A DNA stretch of 64,000 bases, from positions 14,136,001 to 14,200,000 of the forward strand of contig JBHGNT010000007.1 in assembly GCA_043228905.1 (NCBI GenBank), written 5' to 3'. The notes below the pieces were generated by a model. That model was given only the letters and a program-made list of their open reading frames with translations, was not told the origin of the DNA and made no database searches. Numbering within the stretch: the first letter of the stretch is position 1; every line of letters starts with the position of its first letter. The stretch is from Azolla caroliniana. Its lineage: Eukaryota; Polypodiophyta. Position numbers and translations under genes: made by a program. This document shows, in pieces, positions 47,659 through 56,505 of the stretch.

Positions 47659-48260
47659 TGTCGTGAAAAATCCGTCACTACGTGCGGATCGTGAGGCGGA
47701 ACCGCCGGGGTTCTGGACTAGAAGGATTCAAAGTTTGCACTAGCTTTAGCAAGAAAGGATTTAAGATAGATTGAGAGAGATTGATATGGAGAGAGAGAGA
47801 TTGAGATAAAGATTGAACGTTTGACTTTAGATTTGAGAGACAAGATACATTAAGATAACTTGATTTATTATTATTATTATTAATTTCTTCCCACTTTCTT
47901 CATTAGCCCCATCTTGCTTGACCTCCATTCTTTTATAGATCCCCCCATGAATATGATGCATGGGAGGGTGCAAGACATGCATGTAACACATGAAATGCAT
48001 GCGATGCATGTTTGCCATGTCACTCATCCAAGCTCTCATGTATGAGATTTAACATATGAAAAATACAATAAAAATATAACTTTAAAGTCATGACTTAGCT
48101 TAGTGGTAAGTCATGTGGCTCTTATGTAGGAGGTGCAAGGTTCAAATTCTTACTTACACCATTGTAAACACAAAATTTTACAAGGCTTTAGTCTTGTTTT
48201 TACAAATGTTTAACTACATATTACATCTTCAGTTGACATCCAATGAACTGATGGAACCGT
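47659..48260 (-). repeat. LTR-like block N3, interrupted by G2
   Basis: Begins TGTCGTGAAAAATCC on the plus strand and shares with the N1 LTR the segment GGAACCGC-GGGGTT-TGGACTAG near the same end, ATGCATG-rich hairpins in the middle, and an A-box/B-box module (48096-48149) at the same relative place. I read it as the end of a minus-strand LTR related to N1. The continuation lies at 58900-59005 after G2. Its internal region is not seen. Confidence 0.55.
48096..48149 (+). promoter_or_regulatory. tRNA-like A box and B box in N3
   Basis: TAGCTTAGTGG (48096-48106) fits the A-box consensus TRGYNNARNNG. GGTTCAAATTC (48139-48149) fits the B box GGTTCRANNCY at 10 of 11 positions. The 32-base gap is the same as in the N1 LTRs and normal for tRNA genes. 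It is probably derived from a tRNA or SINE. No complete tRNA cloverleaf follows. Confidence 0.6.
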
Positions 48261-49053
48261 TGTCGAGATATTACGCAAGTGCGTGTGGAAACGAGGCGGG
48301 ACCGCGGGGGTCTCGAACCAAAGAGCAAGCGAGGGAGGAGAAAGAGAGAAAACCGGCTACGCAGGACCGAGGATACACAGGGACACGGCCCTTCAGCACA
48401 GAGAACGCGAACAGACACCGACACAGACAGATGCGAATGACTAAATATGTATATTAACAAAATGGCTAACACGACTACAACCCTCGATGGGGCACAGGTT
48501 GGCTACAACCGAACAGGCCGGCGAACAGATGCCGATGCCTGTTCGCTTCGACGCGCAAAGGGGGCAGCAGGTCGGAGGTGCTGCCGAAAGCACTCGGGCG
48601 TTCCTCGAAACAGCGCGAGCCTCCTCGGAACCCTGCACAGAAAAGCTATGGAGCTCAAGAAGGAAGGAAACAGAGAGAGAAGCGTCCAGAAACGGTCCGG
48701 CAGCACTTCCTCCTCTCTGCGCGAGATGCCTGCAACAGCTCTTTCCTGCTCCTTATATAGGCCGACGAGCAGGCCGTCATGTCAACTTTATTCCCTGTCC
48801 CTTTCGAACAGGGATTCGCTCCGTTCTTCACGCATCCGCGTAGTTACGCCGCCGACTCGTACAGTTCCTTAGCTCGCGCGCGCGACCGAAAAGACTGTTC
48901 GCGCGGTCTTTGTCTCCACTTGTGTTAGGGCCCGTTCCTGCCGATTATCCTCCTAATTCGCTTCTATGTACAACTTGGAGCGTGCGCGCGTGAAGAACCG
49001 GTTCCCACGCCTTGGTGCGCCGATTCCGCTTATGGACGGTTTTCTTCACGACA
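48261..49053 (-). repeat. 3' LTR of G2
   Basis: On the minus strand it begins TGTCGTGAAGAAAACC and ends ATATCTCGACA. A TATA box (CTATATAAGG) is on the minus strand at about 48752-48760. It carries the block GTCTCGAACCAAAGAG, also seen in variant form in the N2 LTR. The polypurine tract lies at 49054-49066. Confidence 0.92.
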
Positions 49054-49124
49054 TCCGCCCCCACCTAACCGCGCATCCTCCGGTATGCGCCAAGAGAGTT
49101 GGGACGGAGAAAACCGGCCCGTCT

Positions 49125-51280
49125 TCATTCCTCGCCCGTTGGTTCTTCCTCGTTTTCGGATCGTTCGTCACTGCTGACTAGGAGTGTCGGGTCTGGCTCG
49201 TCGTCGTGTCGCTTCTTGAACGCCTTGATCCGCTTCCCTGCAACCGGTATCGCCATTCTCGTGCCGTCGAGTTCCGCCAGGTGATATGTCCCGTTGTCAT
49301 TGGCGCTCCGTACCACGTAAGGCCCGAACCACCTTCGTGCGAACTTCCGTGTAGCTCGGTGCTGGTTGTCGAGGCTGCTGTCGTAGACGAGCACCCAGTC
49401 ACCTTCCTCGATTTTCTTCGGTCGGGGCCGGTGCGTTCGGTCGAACCTGGCTTTGTTCTTTGTCCTCGCCACCCGGAGCTTCTCCGCAGCCAGTTCCACG
49501 TCCTCCGGTCTCCGCTCGAGCTGTCGTATACGCGCGGCCAACAACTCCTCCCGGCTCATCTCGTCCCTCCAGTCGACCGTTGCCCACGAGGAGATCGTCT
49601 GTTCCATCGGCATGATCGGCTTCTGGCCGAACATGAGCTCCGTCGGCATGTACCCGGTTACCGAACTGTGCGTGGTCCGGTCTGCCCACAAAGCATAAGG
49701 TAGCAGCCGCGGCCAGTTACCGACTCGGCCTCCGCATGCCCGAACCAACGCCTTGGCGATCGGCCCGTGTCCGCGCTCCACCTTTCCATTCGCCTCCGGA
49801 TTGTACGCAGTGGTGAGCGAGAGCTTAACTCCCAGCCGGTCGAACAGCTCCGCGGCTTCTTCGGCGTCCAACTCCCCTCGGTCAGCCACGATCTTCCCGA
49901 TGCACCCGTACCGGCATATCACGTCCTCGATTAGGAACCGACATACGGCCGCGGTCGTTTTGTTCGGAAGGACCCGGCCTTCCACCTGGTTCGTCAGATC
50001 CTCCCGCGCTAGGACCAAGTACCGCATCTGTCCTACCCCCATTGGCATCGTCACCAGATCTACCATCCATTTGAAGTGGATGGTCGGAGGGTACGTAGGG
50101 TGAAGCTCGTCCCGGTGTCGGACCACGGAGTGCATCTGACAGCTCTCGCAAGTTGTCACGAATCGATGCACGTCCCGGTACAGTCCCGGCCACCAGTACT
50201 TCTCCTTTATCTTCTCGAACGTGGCCCAAGTTCCACGGTGTCCGGCCCAAGGGCTGTCGTGGTAGGCCGTCAGCAGCTCCTCCTGTTCCTCCTTCATCGC
50301 CACCACCCGGAGCGGAGCGCCGTCCCTCTTCTTCGGGTGCTTCCATAGATAGCCATCCCGGAGAAAGAACCGGTACGCTTTCTTCCGGATCCGGTTGGCC
50401 TCGTCTTTCATCCATGACGCATCCGGCGCCATTGTCCTCAAGAACCCGCCGATCTGCAGCCACTCCCCGTCGTACTTGCTCGCGTCGAAGTCGTTAAGCG
50501 CCGGAGTGCTCGTCCCGTCGGTTGTTACGTATGCTGCCTCGAAGAAGTCCACGCCGACCTCTTCGTCCTCCGAAACCATGCCGCCCTTGTCATCGAACCT
50601 CGCCCTCGAAAGCATGTCGGCCATGGCGTTGTCTTTCCCGGAAATGTGTCGTATTTCTGGGTCCAGGGACTTGATGTACGCTATCCACCTGAGCATTGCC
50701 AGGTCCGGCGTCGCGCATCCGGAAACGATGCCGAGAATCGGCATGCAATCCGTCTCTATGATTACCTCTGTCCCGATCAGATAGTCCTTGTCGGCCTTCA
50801 CCGCCGAAACGATACCCCAGAGTTCGCGTTTAACCTGGGCGTATCCTCGCTGCCGCTCACTGAGGACCTTCGCGCCGAATCGGATCGGAAACCGATTGCC
50901 GTCCTCGTCTTCTTGGTTGACAACCCACCCGATTCCGGTCGGACTCGTGTCAACCGTTATGTACACTGGGGTGCCCTTCCTGTAGACGGCCTTTCGGAGC
51001 GCCGGTGCTGCCGAAAGAGCCTCCTTCAGCTTCCGGACCGACTCCGTGTGCTTGTCTAGCCATTCGAATCTTCGCCCTTTCTTCAATAATCCGTACAGCG
51101 GCTCCGCGACGTGCGCGTAATGCGGGATCCATATGTGGTAGAAGGCGCATGCTCCCAAGAATCTTCGTACTTCCGTGACCGAGCTGCAATCAGGCTTCAT
51201 CGCGGAGATGGCTTCTACCTTTGCCGGAGACGGTTTCCGGCCATATGGTCCACATAAATGTCTCCCCCGAGAAGGTGAGC
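49125..51280 (-). pseudogene. G2 pol: RNase H and integrase
   Basis: Continuous frame from about 51280 to the stop at 49125. It starts with RT connection residues (SVTEVRRFLGACAFYHIWIP), then RNase H (VYITVDTSPTGIGWV, RELWGIVSAV, HISGKDNAMADMLSRARF). Integrase has an HHCC finger (HDSPWAGHRG, then CESCQMHS) and a DDE core with Asp in MVDLVTMP, Asp in IVADRGELD and Glu in NGKVERGHG. A GPY/F motif follows (RRWFGPYVV), and no chromodomain is seen. The wording around AREDLTNQVEGR and LLPYALWADRTTHSSVTGYM is unlike G1 and, from memory, closer to basidiomycete fungal elements. The frame is open and looks functional apart from its separation from RT by a 1-base shift. Confidence 0.88.
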
Positions 51281-52569
51281 CTCGCATCCTCTAGCTTTTG
51301 CAGCACCTTCTCGCAGTCGTCGATGTGCGTCATCACGAATCGCCGGCATCCGTCTGGCCCGATCGTCTCGTCCTTCTCTTCTACCGGGCATCCCTTGATC
51401 GGGATGTCGTCTAGAAACGGCATGGTGATGTCCGGGATGCAGTCCCTCAGCACCTTGTTCATTGCATTCACCATGTGGGCCACTGAGTTGGTCCCTCCTT
51501 GCGGCAGCGTACACATCCGCACTAGGCCGAGGGGAGTTCGCATCGTCGTAATGTCTCTGCTCTCCACGGCTAGCTGGAACTGGTCGTACCCTGAGTATAG
51601 ATCACCGACCGAGTAAATCGACCTTCCGGCGAAGGCCTCCGCGAACTCGTCTATGGTCGGTCCGATCCCTGCGTTCCGAATGGTCACTCTGTTGACCGGC
51701 TGCAGGTCCTGAATGAAGCGCAACGATCCGTTTTTCTTTGGTACGGTAAACCATCGGTTTGAATATGGGGCGCTCGACGGCTCGAGAATGCCCATATCAA
51801 CTTTCTGCTTCAACAGCTCCATCAACTTCGGGATGTGAGCTCTCGGAACCGGAATTGGCTTGAGATTCCACGGTACATGCGGCACCGTGAATATCACCAT
51901 TGGCTCTACGATCGTCGGGTCTACGCACCCGATTTCCTCCGGTGAGAATGCGAAGGCTTTCCCGTGCCTTCCGAGCATTCTCCAAAACCGGTCTTCCTCC
52001 ACCGGCAGTAGGAACCCGCCCCCACCGATCTTCAGTTCGCGGAGCGTCTCGTTGGTGAAGGTGTGTCCTATGCAGGCCGGATCTCGTAAGCTGGGGTCCG
52101 ATGCAACCCCTTTGATTCGGGATTCGCTGCCCTCCGGTAAGGGCGCCGCAACTGGCCTCACCTTCCGGTCCACAACCTTGTACTTGGTGCTAACTCGGGC
52201 CGTCCGTTCCGACTCGAGCCCTCGACCGAAGTCCGCGATGACTTCGTACATTTCTTCGGAACACGCCGGTATCGTCCGGTCTTCGTTAAGGCCTTCTTCG
52301 ACTACCTTCCCCAGCATCCCCAAGGTGTCGTCGAAGGAGACTGCCTCCACGGCTCCGTCGATTTCTTCGTCAGGGCCGAGAACTCCGCACGCCCGAAGTC
52401 TCCCCTCCGTCTTTGTTTTCTCTCGGCCGGCGATGCCGACCATCGTACATGCTCCGCTGTCGGAGAAGCAAAATTTCCTACCTATTGTACACGGTTTTAT
52501 CGTACAGATGTGGGGTTTTCCCGGAGCATCCGGACTGTCGCGGCCCCACGCCTTGGCAGTCCTCTCTAA
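51190..52569 (-). pseudogene. G2 pol: reverse transcriptase
   Basis: The frame can be read from the T-run at about 52570 to a shift in the G-run at about 51265-51272. RT core: SSAPYSNRWFTVPKKNGSLR, YSVGDLYSGYDQF, LVRMCTLPQGGTNSVAHMVN and the catalytic box MPFLDDIPIKG (FLDD at 51406-51417), followed by RRFVMTHIDDCEKVL. The spacing and the DDIPIKG wording differ from the DDILVYS of G1. The first Met is at 52443, but the frame is open upstream (FLERTAKAWGRDSPDAPGK), so RT was part of a longer polyprotein. Confidence 0.87.
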
Positions 52570-53139
52570 AAATCCTCTCGGTTTTCGGAACCGAGGGAGT
52601 CGCGGTTACGTTCGTGGTTCGGCCGTACCGTCAGAAACTGGACCGAATGGCGCCCGTCTTGGCTTTTGACCCTCGCGTAGGCCAAACCATTGTCCAGCAC
52701 CTTGGTCTCCATTCGTGCCGCCGTGATGTACGGCTCTCCCAGTATGACCGGATGCGAAGACGTCTCCTGCACGAAGAAGTGCTGGTCAATCTCGACGTCG
52801 CCGATCTTGACTCGCACATTCGGACAGGCCCCGTGCAGTTCCTCGGTGGCGCGCGTTGCTGCCCTTATTTTCCACCCGTGCTTGGTGTTGATCGGCCATT
52901 TGCCCTTCTTATAGAAGTCCATGGACATCAAATTGATCTCCGATCCGTGGTCCACCAAAGCTATCACCGGTTCCTGGACATCGCCGATCTTCACCGGGGT
53001 TTCCGTGGTCGCTCGGGCCCAGTGTGGTCTCGAATAGTGGCTTTCCGCCCACTCGTCCCCCAGCGCCATGTCGTCTAGGTGCGTCGTCCGCACTTCCACC
53101 GGTTTTTCCGGTTCTGTCTCCGTTGACAGCCTCTTCCGT
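52566..53139 (-). pseudogene. G2 protease region after the N1 insertion
   Basis: Resumes the gag frame interrupted by N1. The residues KRLSTETE follow directly on the VDLVKR that ends the gag side. The protease core is ALVDHGSEINLMS at about 52925-52965, with Asp-His-Gly where most retroviral-type proteases have Asp-Ser/Thr-Gly. A later block HPVILGEPYITAARME (about 52720-52760) fits the second half of an aspartic protease. It stops at 52566 in a run of five T, where a -1 shift leads into RT. Confidence 0.8.
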
Positions 53140-53863
53140 TGTCGTGCCTTTCGGCTCCGGATCGTTTGCGTGAGTCGGGTGGGAACCACTGGGGTTTTGG
53201 ACTAGGAGAAAGAAGAATATGAGATGAGGCTAGTAATGGATAGGTATAAAGAGTTATAAGATAAGAATCTCGTGAATCCCACGAGTTTAGTATATTTAGT
53301 CAATATTTAGGTAGTAAGAGAGAATTATTTTTAGCAAATTCGTGAATCCCACGAATATTTTAGATTGATTGATCATTATAGAAAAATAATCAACAAAAAC
53401 TACAATGTGCTCCCCATCCTTATATAGTGATGGGAGAGACTAAGCATAGCTACATGCTTTTTCTAATATGTTCATGCACACTAAATGTGCATGTGATGCT
53501 TTTCTAATCCTTGCTTTGATTTGCTAAATATAGTGCTCATGCACGCTAGATGTGCATGAGTCACTTTTTAGTTGCTTGCGTTTTTCTATAAAATATTCAC
53601 GCACTCTAAATATACATGATTTACCTTTTAATAAAGGTAGGCGCAAATAAAGCACTTATAATTATTAAATCTATTTATAGAACACTAAAGATAAGGTAGC
53701 ATAATGGTAAAGTTGGGGTTTGGCTACGTGGAGGTACAAGGTTCAAATCTTGCCCTATGCACGTGATAAATATCTTGATATTCTTATTTTATTTATTTAT
53801 ATGTAATTAAATCGGTTATATTATTTTTACTTTTTCACGTAGTGTACGAAATACACTACGACA
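53140..53863 (-). repeat. 3' LTR of N1
   Basis: 724 bp. On the minus strand it begins TGTCGTAGTGTATTTCG and ends GGCACGACA. It contains short hairpins CTCGTG-AATCC-CACGAG (53269-53285) and TTCGTG-AATCC-CACGAA (53339-53355), CATGCAC/GTGCATG hairpins at 53473-53493 and 53536-53560, a TATA box on the minus strand near 53420, and the A/B-box module. The terminal 15 codons of the gag ORF lie in this LTR. Confidence 0.92.
53697..53750 (+). promoter_or_regulatory. tRNA-like A box and B box in N1 3' LTR
   Basis: TAGCATAATGG (53697-53707) fits the A-box consensus TRGYNNARNNG fully, and GGTTCAAATCT (53740-53750) fits the B box GGTTCRANNCY fully, 32 bases apart. The orientation is opposite to the element, so a pol III transcript would be antisense to N1. 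Confidence 0.62.
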
Positions 53864-55744
53864 CTCGCCCCCTCCGAACCCGCACATCCTCCGGTATGTG
53901 CCGAAGTTGCCGATGCTCGTTGTCTCCCCTTCATCCTCCGTTTGTCCCGCTATGTCAACTTTGTCTCTCCATTTTGAGTAGACCCATTCTTTCCACCCGA
54001 ACCATTGTCGCCATCCGATCCACCATATTCTTTGTTCTCTCTCGTCATATTCTTGGCCCTTGTCATTCGTGGTAGTGTCTTTTACTGGCCTCTTTGTTGT
54101 CTTCATCAACCTTGACTTTTTTCCGGATCGCTCTCGTCCGATCGACTTTCGGTTTGATCGGCTTCCGATCGGATTCGTATTCGGCCGAATCGGAATCGGT
54201 TGTTCGCTTTCGATTGAGTCGGTCTCCTTCCGGCCCGGTTTCGATCTATCGGTTTTGGTTTCGGTTGGCTTTCTTTTCCTCGTTTTCACCGGCCTCGACC
54301 GGTCCCACCTCCGATTGAGTCGGATTAGCTTCTTTCCGGATCCGTCTCGTCCGATTGGCTTTCGGCTAGGTTGGCTTCCATCCATATTCGCGTTCGGCCA
54401 AGTCAGACTCGGTCGATCGGTTTTGACCGAGTCGACCCCTTTTCGGGTCGGCTTTCTTTCGGATCGGAATCCCGTCCGGATCACCTTCCATCCAAACCGG
54501 CTTCCGACTTTACCTTTCTTGCTGCCACCTCCCGTCTCTCCGGTCTCACGTTGGTTCTCGGACACAACTGCCGAAGTCTCTAGAATTAGTGGGTAGGAAT
54601 CCTCGGTATTATCATCCTCCATTGTTTCACCCATAGCCATATTCTCGGCTATCTCTCCATCGTATGCATCGACTTCGACCTTTGTTTTCTCTCCGCCACC
54701 TTCCGTCTCTTCGGTCTCACGTTGCCTTTCGAATGCAACCGCCGGAGTCTCTAGAATTAGTGGTGGGGAAGTCTCGATATGGCCATCCGTCGTTGATTCG
54801 TCCATAGTCACCTTCAATTCGATGTCATCTTTCATGGTGACCTCCTCAATCAAGTCCTCCTTGCTCTCTTTCACTGCATCAATTATGCAAACATCAATTA
54901 TGCTTACCCCTTTTTCACCCGATGTTTCGGACACTTGTATTCCGAAATCTTCTTCTACACTTGGGTTATCGGCCTTATCCTTTGTCGTTGTTCTTTCGCA
55001 AGACAAGAGGGTAGCTTGTTTTACACCCTCTTCCGTCGGACCATCATGTTGTATTTCGGCCTTCATATCGGCTCCATCGTTTGTCTTCAATCGACCATCC
55101 TTCATTGGCCATGTCGTTGACAAGATTCTCATCTTCCTCTCATCATGTCTCCGGCATACCCTTTGGACTTCGGCCCAATCTTCAGTAAGACCATTTGTAC
55201 CTTCATCGTCTTCGAGTTCAATCCCGATGTCCTTCCTTTCTTTTCGATCGATCGATTTTACGAACATTAGGACTTTATCCTCCCCCACCAATCGTTGTTC
55301 CCGCTCCGAGAGTCGAGCAAGACGATGCTCGAACTCTAGGAATGCTTGTGTTGCACTTTGGTGGGTCTTCTCCGATGCCACCCATTCATCGAACTCTCGC
55401 CGATCTCGTCCCTTCGGTCTATCGTAATCATATGCCTCTCGTAAAGCTCCTTCAAAGGACCCCCATGTTGGGTTTTGTTGTTGTATCTTGTAGATTCTTT
55501 CTTGTAACTCATCCGTGGCTACCCGATTGAAGGATGTCACTTGCAATCCTTCTGGTATCCCACATCGTATCATCTCCGCCTTGTAGTCACGTAGATAGCG
55601 TGACACATCGTTTCCGTTGAATTGTCCGTTTCGTTGTACGAGCCGCTTTACTACCGCCGTGATCTCCGACATCGCTCGTTGTTCTTGTAGCATCCGTTCG
55701 AACATCATCATCATCATGTTCATCGCCTCTTGTTGATTCTCCAT
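53816..55744 (-). CDS. N1 gag-like protein, intact, 642 residues
   Basis: The first ATG after the primer site is at 55744 (MENQQEAMNMMMMMFERMLQ), and the stop at 53816 lies inside the 3' LTR. Residues about 30-210 match the gag of G2, N2 and N4: NGQFNGNDVSRYLRDYKAEM, TWGSFEGALREAYDYD, FLEFEHRLARLSEREQRL, VLMFVKSIDRKERKDIGIEL and VCRRHDERK. The rest is charged and repetitive: two copies of PLILETxAVxxExQRETxET near residues 330-420, and two longer basic repeats with RKPIGRDGSGKK and RKSIGRERSGKK. There is no zinc knuckle. An open frame this long in a nest of dead copies suggests recent activity or selection. Confidence 0.85.
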   Translation of the reverse strand: MENQQEAMNMMMMMFERMLQEQRAMSEITAVVKRLVQRNGQFNGNDVSRYLRDYKAEMIRCGIPEGLQVTSFNRVATDELQERIYKIQQQNPTWGSFEGALREAYDYDRPKGRDRREFDEWVASEKTHQSATQAFLEFEHRLARLSEREQRLVGEDKVLMFVKSIDRKERKDIGIELEDDEGTNGLTEDWAEVQRVCRRHDERKMRILSTTWPMKDGRLKTNDGADMKAEIQHDGPTEEGVKQATLLSCERTTTKDKADNPSVEEDFGIQVSETSGEKGVSIIDVCIIDAVKESKEDLIEEVTMKDDIELKVTMDESTTDGHIETSPPLILETPAVAFERQRETEETEGGGEKTKVEVDAYDGEIAENMAMGETMEDDNTEDSYPLILETSAVVSENQRETGETGGGSKKGKVGSRFGWKVIRTGFRSERKPTRKGVDSVKTDRPSLTWPNANMDGSQPSRKPIGRDGSGKKLIRLNRRWDRSRPVKTRKRKPTETKTDRSKPGRKETDSIESEQPIPIRPNTNPIGSRSNRKSIGRERSGKKSRLMKTTKRPVKDTTTNDKGQEYDEREQRIWWIGWRQWFGWKEWVYSKWRDKVDIAGQTEDEGETTSIGNFGTYRRMCGFGGGECRSVFRTLREKVKII

Positions 55745-55762
55745 CCCCTTGCCACCCGTCTT

Positions 55763-55778
55763 CACGTCGGGTTCACCA
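55763..55778 (-). other. Primer site of N1
   Basis: On the minus strand TGGTGAACCCGACGTG, four bases inside the 5' LTR. It is identical to that of G2 (58087-58102). Confidence 0.82.
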
Positions 55779-55782
55779 ACTG

Positions 55783-56505
55783 TGTCGTGCCTTTCGGCTC
55801 CGGATCGTTGCGTGAGTCAGGTGGGAACCGCTGGGGTTTTGGACTAGGAGAAAGAAGAATATGAGATGAGGCTAGTAATGGATAGGTATAAAGAGTTATA
55901 AGATAAGAATCTCGTGAATCCCACGAGTTTAGTATATTTAGTCAATATTTAGGTAGTAAGAGAGAATTATTTTTAGCAAATTCGTGAATCCCACGAATAT
56001 TTTAGATTGATTGATCATTATAGAAAAATAATCAACAAAAACTACAACGTGCTCCCCATCCTTATATAGTGATGGGAGAGACTAAGCATAGCTACATGCT
56101 TTTTCTAATATGTTCATGCACACTAAATGTGCATGTGATGCTTTTCTAATCCTTGCTTTGATTTGCTAAATATAGTGCTCATGCACGCTAGATGTGCATG
56201 AGTCACTTTTTAGTTGCTTGCGTTTTTCTATAAAATATTCACGCACTCTAAATATACATGATTTACCTTTTAATAAAGGTAGGCGCAAATAAAGCACTTA
56301 TAATTATTAAATCTATTTATAGAACACTAAAGATAAGGTAGCATAATGGTAAAGTTGGGGTTTGGCTACGTGGAGGTACAAGGTTCAAATCTTGCCCTAT
56401 GCACGTGATAAATATCTTGATATTCTTATTTTATTTATTTATATGTAATTAAATCGGTTATATTATTTTTACTTTTTCACGTAGTGTACGAAATACACTA
56501 CGACA
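55783..56505 (-). repeat. 5' LTR of N1
   Basis: 723 bp. A TATA box (ACTATATAAGG on the minus strand, near 56062-56070) should drive the gag transcript. It carries the same hairpins and A/B-box module as the 3' LTR. Confidence 0.92.
56339..56392 (+). promoter_or_regulatory. tRNA-like A box and B box in N1 5' LTR
   Basis: Identical to the 53697-53750 module: A box 56339-56349, B box 56382-56392. It lies in the U3 part, upstream of the N1 TATA box and facing away from the gene. Confidence 0.62.

Larger units (their letters stand above)
53140..56505 (-). mobile_element. Gag-only LTR retrotransposon N1 (TR-GAG type)
   Basis: 3,366 bp. LTRs 53140-53863 and 55783-56505 differ by about three substitutions and one indel (about 0.5%). 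CCGT lies outside both ends (53136-53139 and 56506-56509). It has the same primer site as G2 (55763-55778), a polypurine tract GGAGGGGGCGAG (53864-53875), and one intact gag-like ORF filling the interior. There is no protease, RT or integrase. Removing N1 with one CCGT joins the two halves of the G2 gag-protease frame, so it inserted into a G2 copy. It is the youngest element in the nest and would need proteins from elsewhere, G2 being the obvious candidate. Confidence 0.92.

Noticed and set aside
48447-48872. 141-codon frame repeated almost exactly at 58293-58718
   Set aside because: Present twice only because it lies in both G2 LTRs. It runs opposite to the element and has no recognised domain.
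53697-53750. A true tRNA gene
   Set aside because: A and B boxes are present, but I cannot draw a full cloverleaf, and the module sits in an LTR in two copies.
56458-56505. Shared 15-residue C-terminus of the G2 gag and the N1 gag frames
   Set aside because: Not homology between the proteins. Both frames simply run into an N1 LTR in the same phase.
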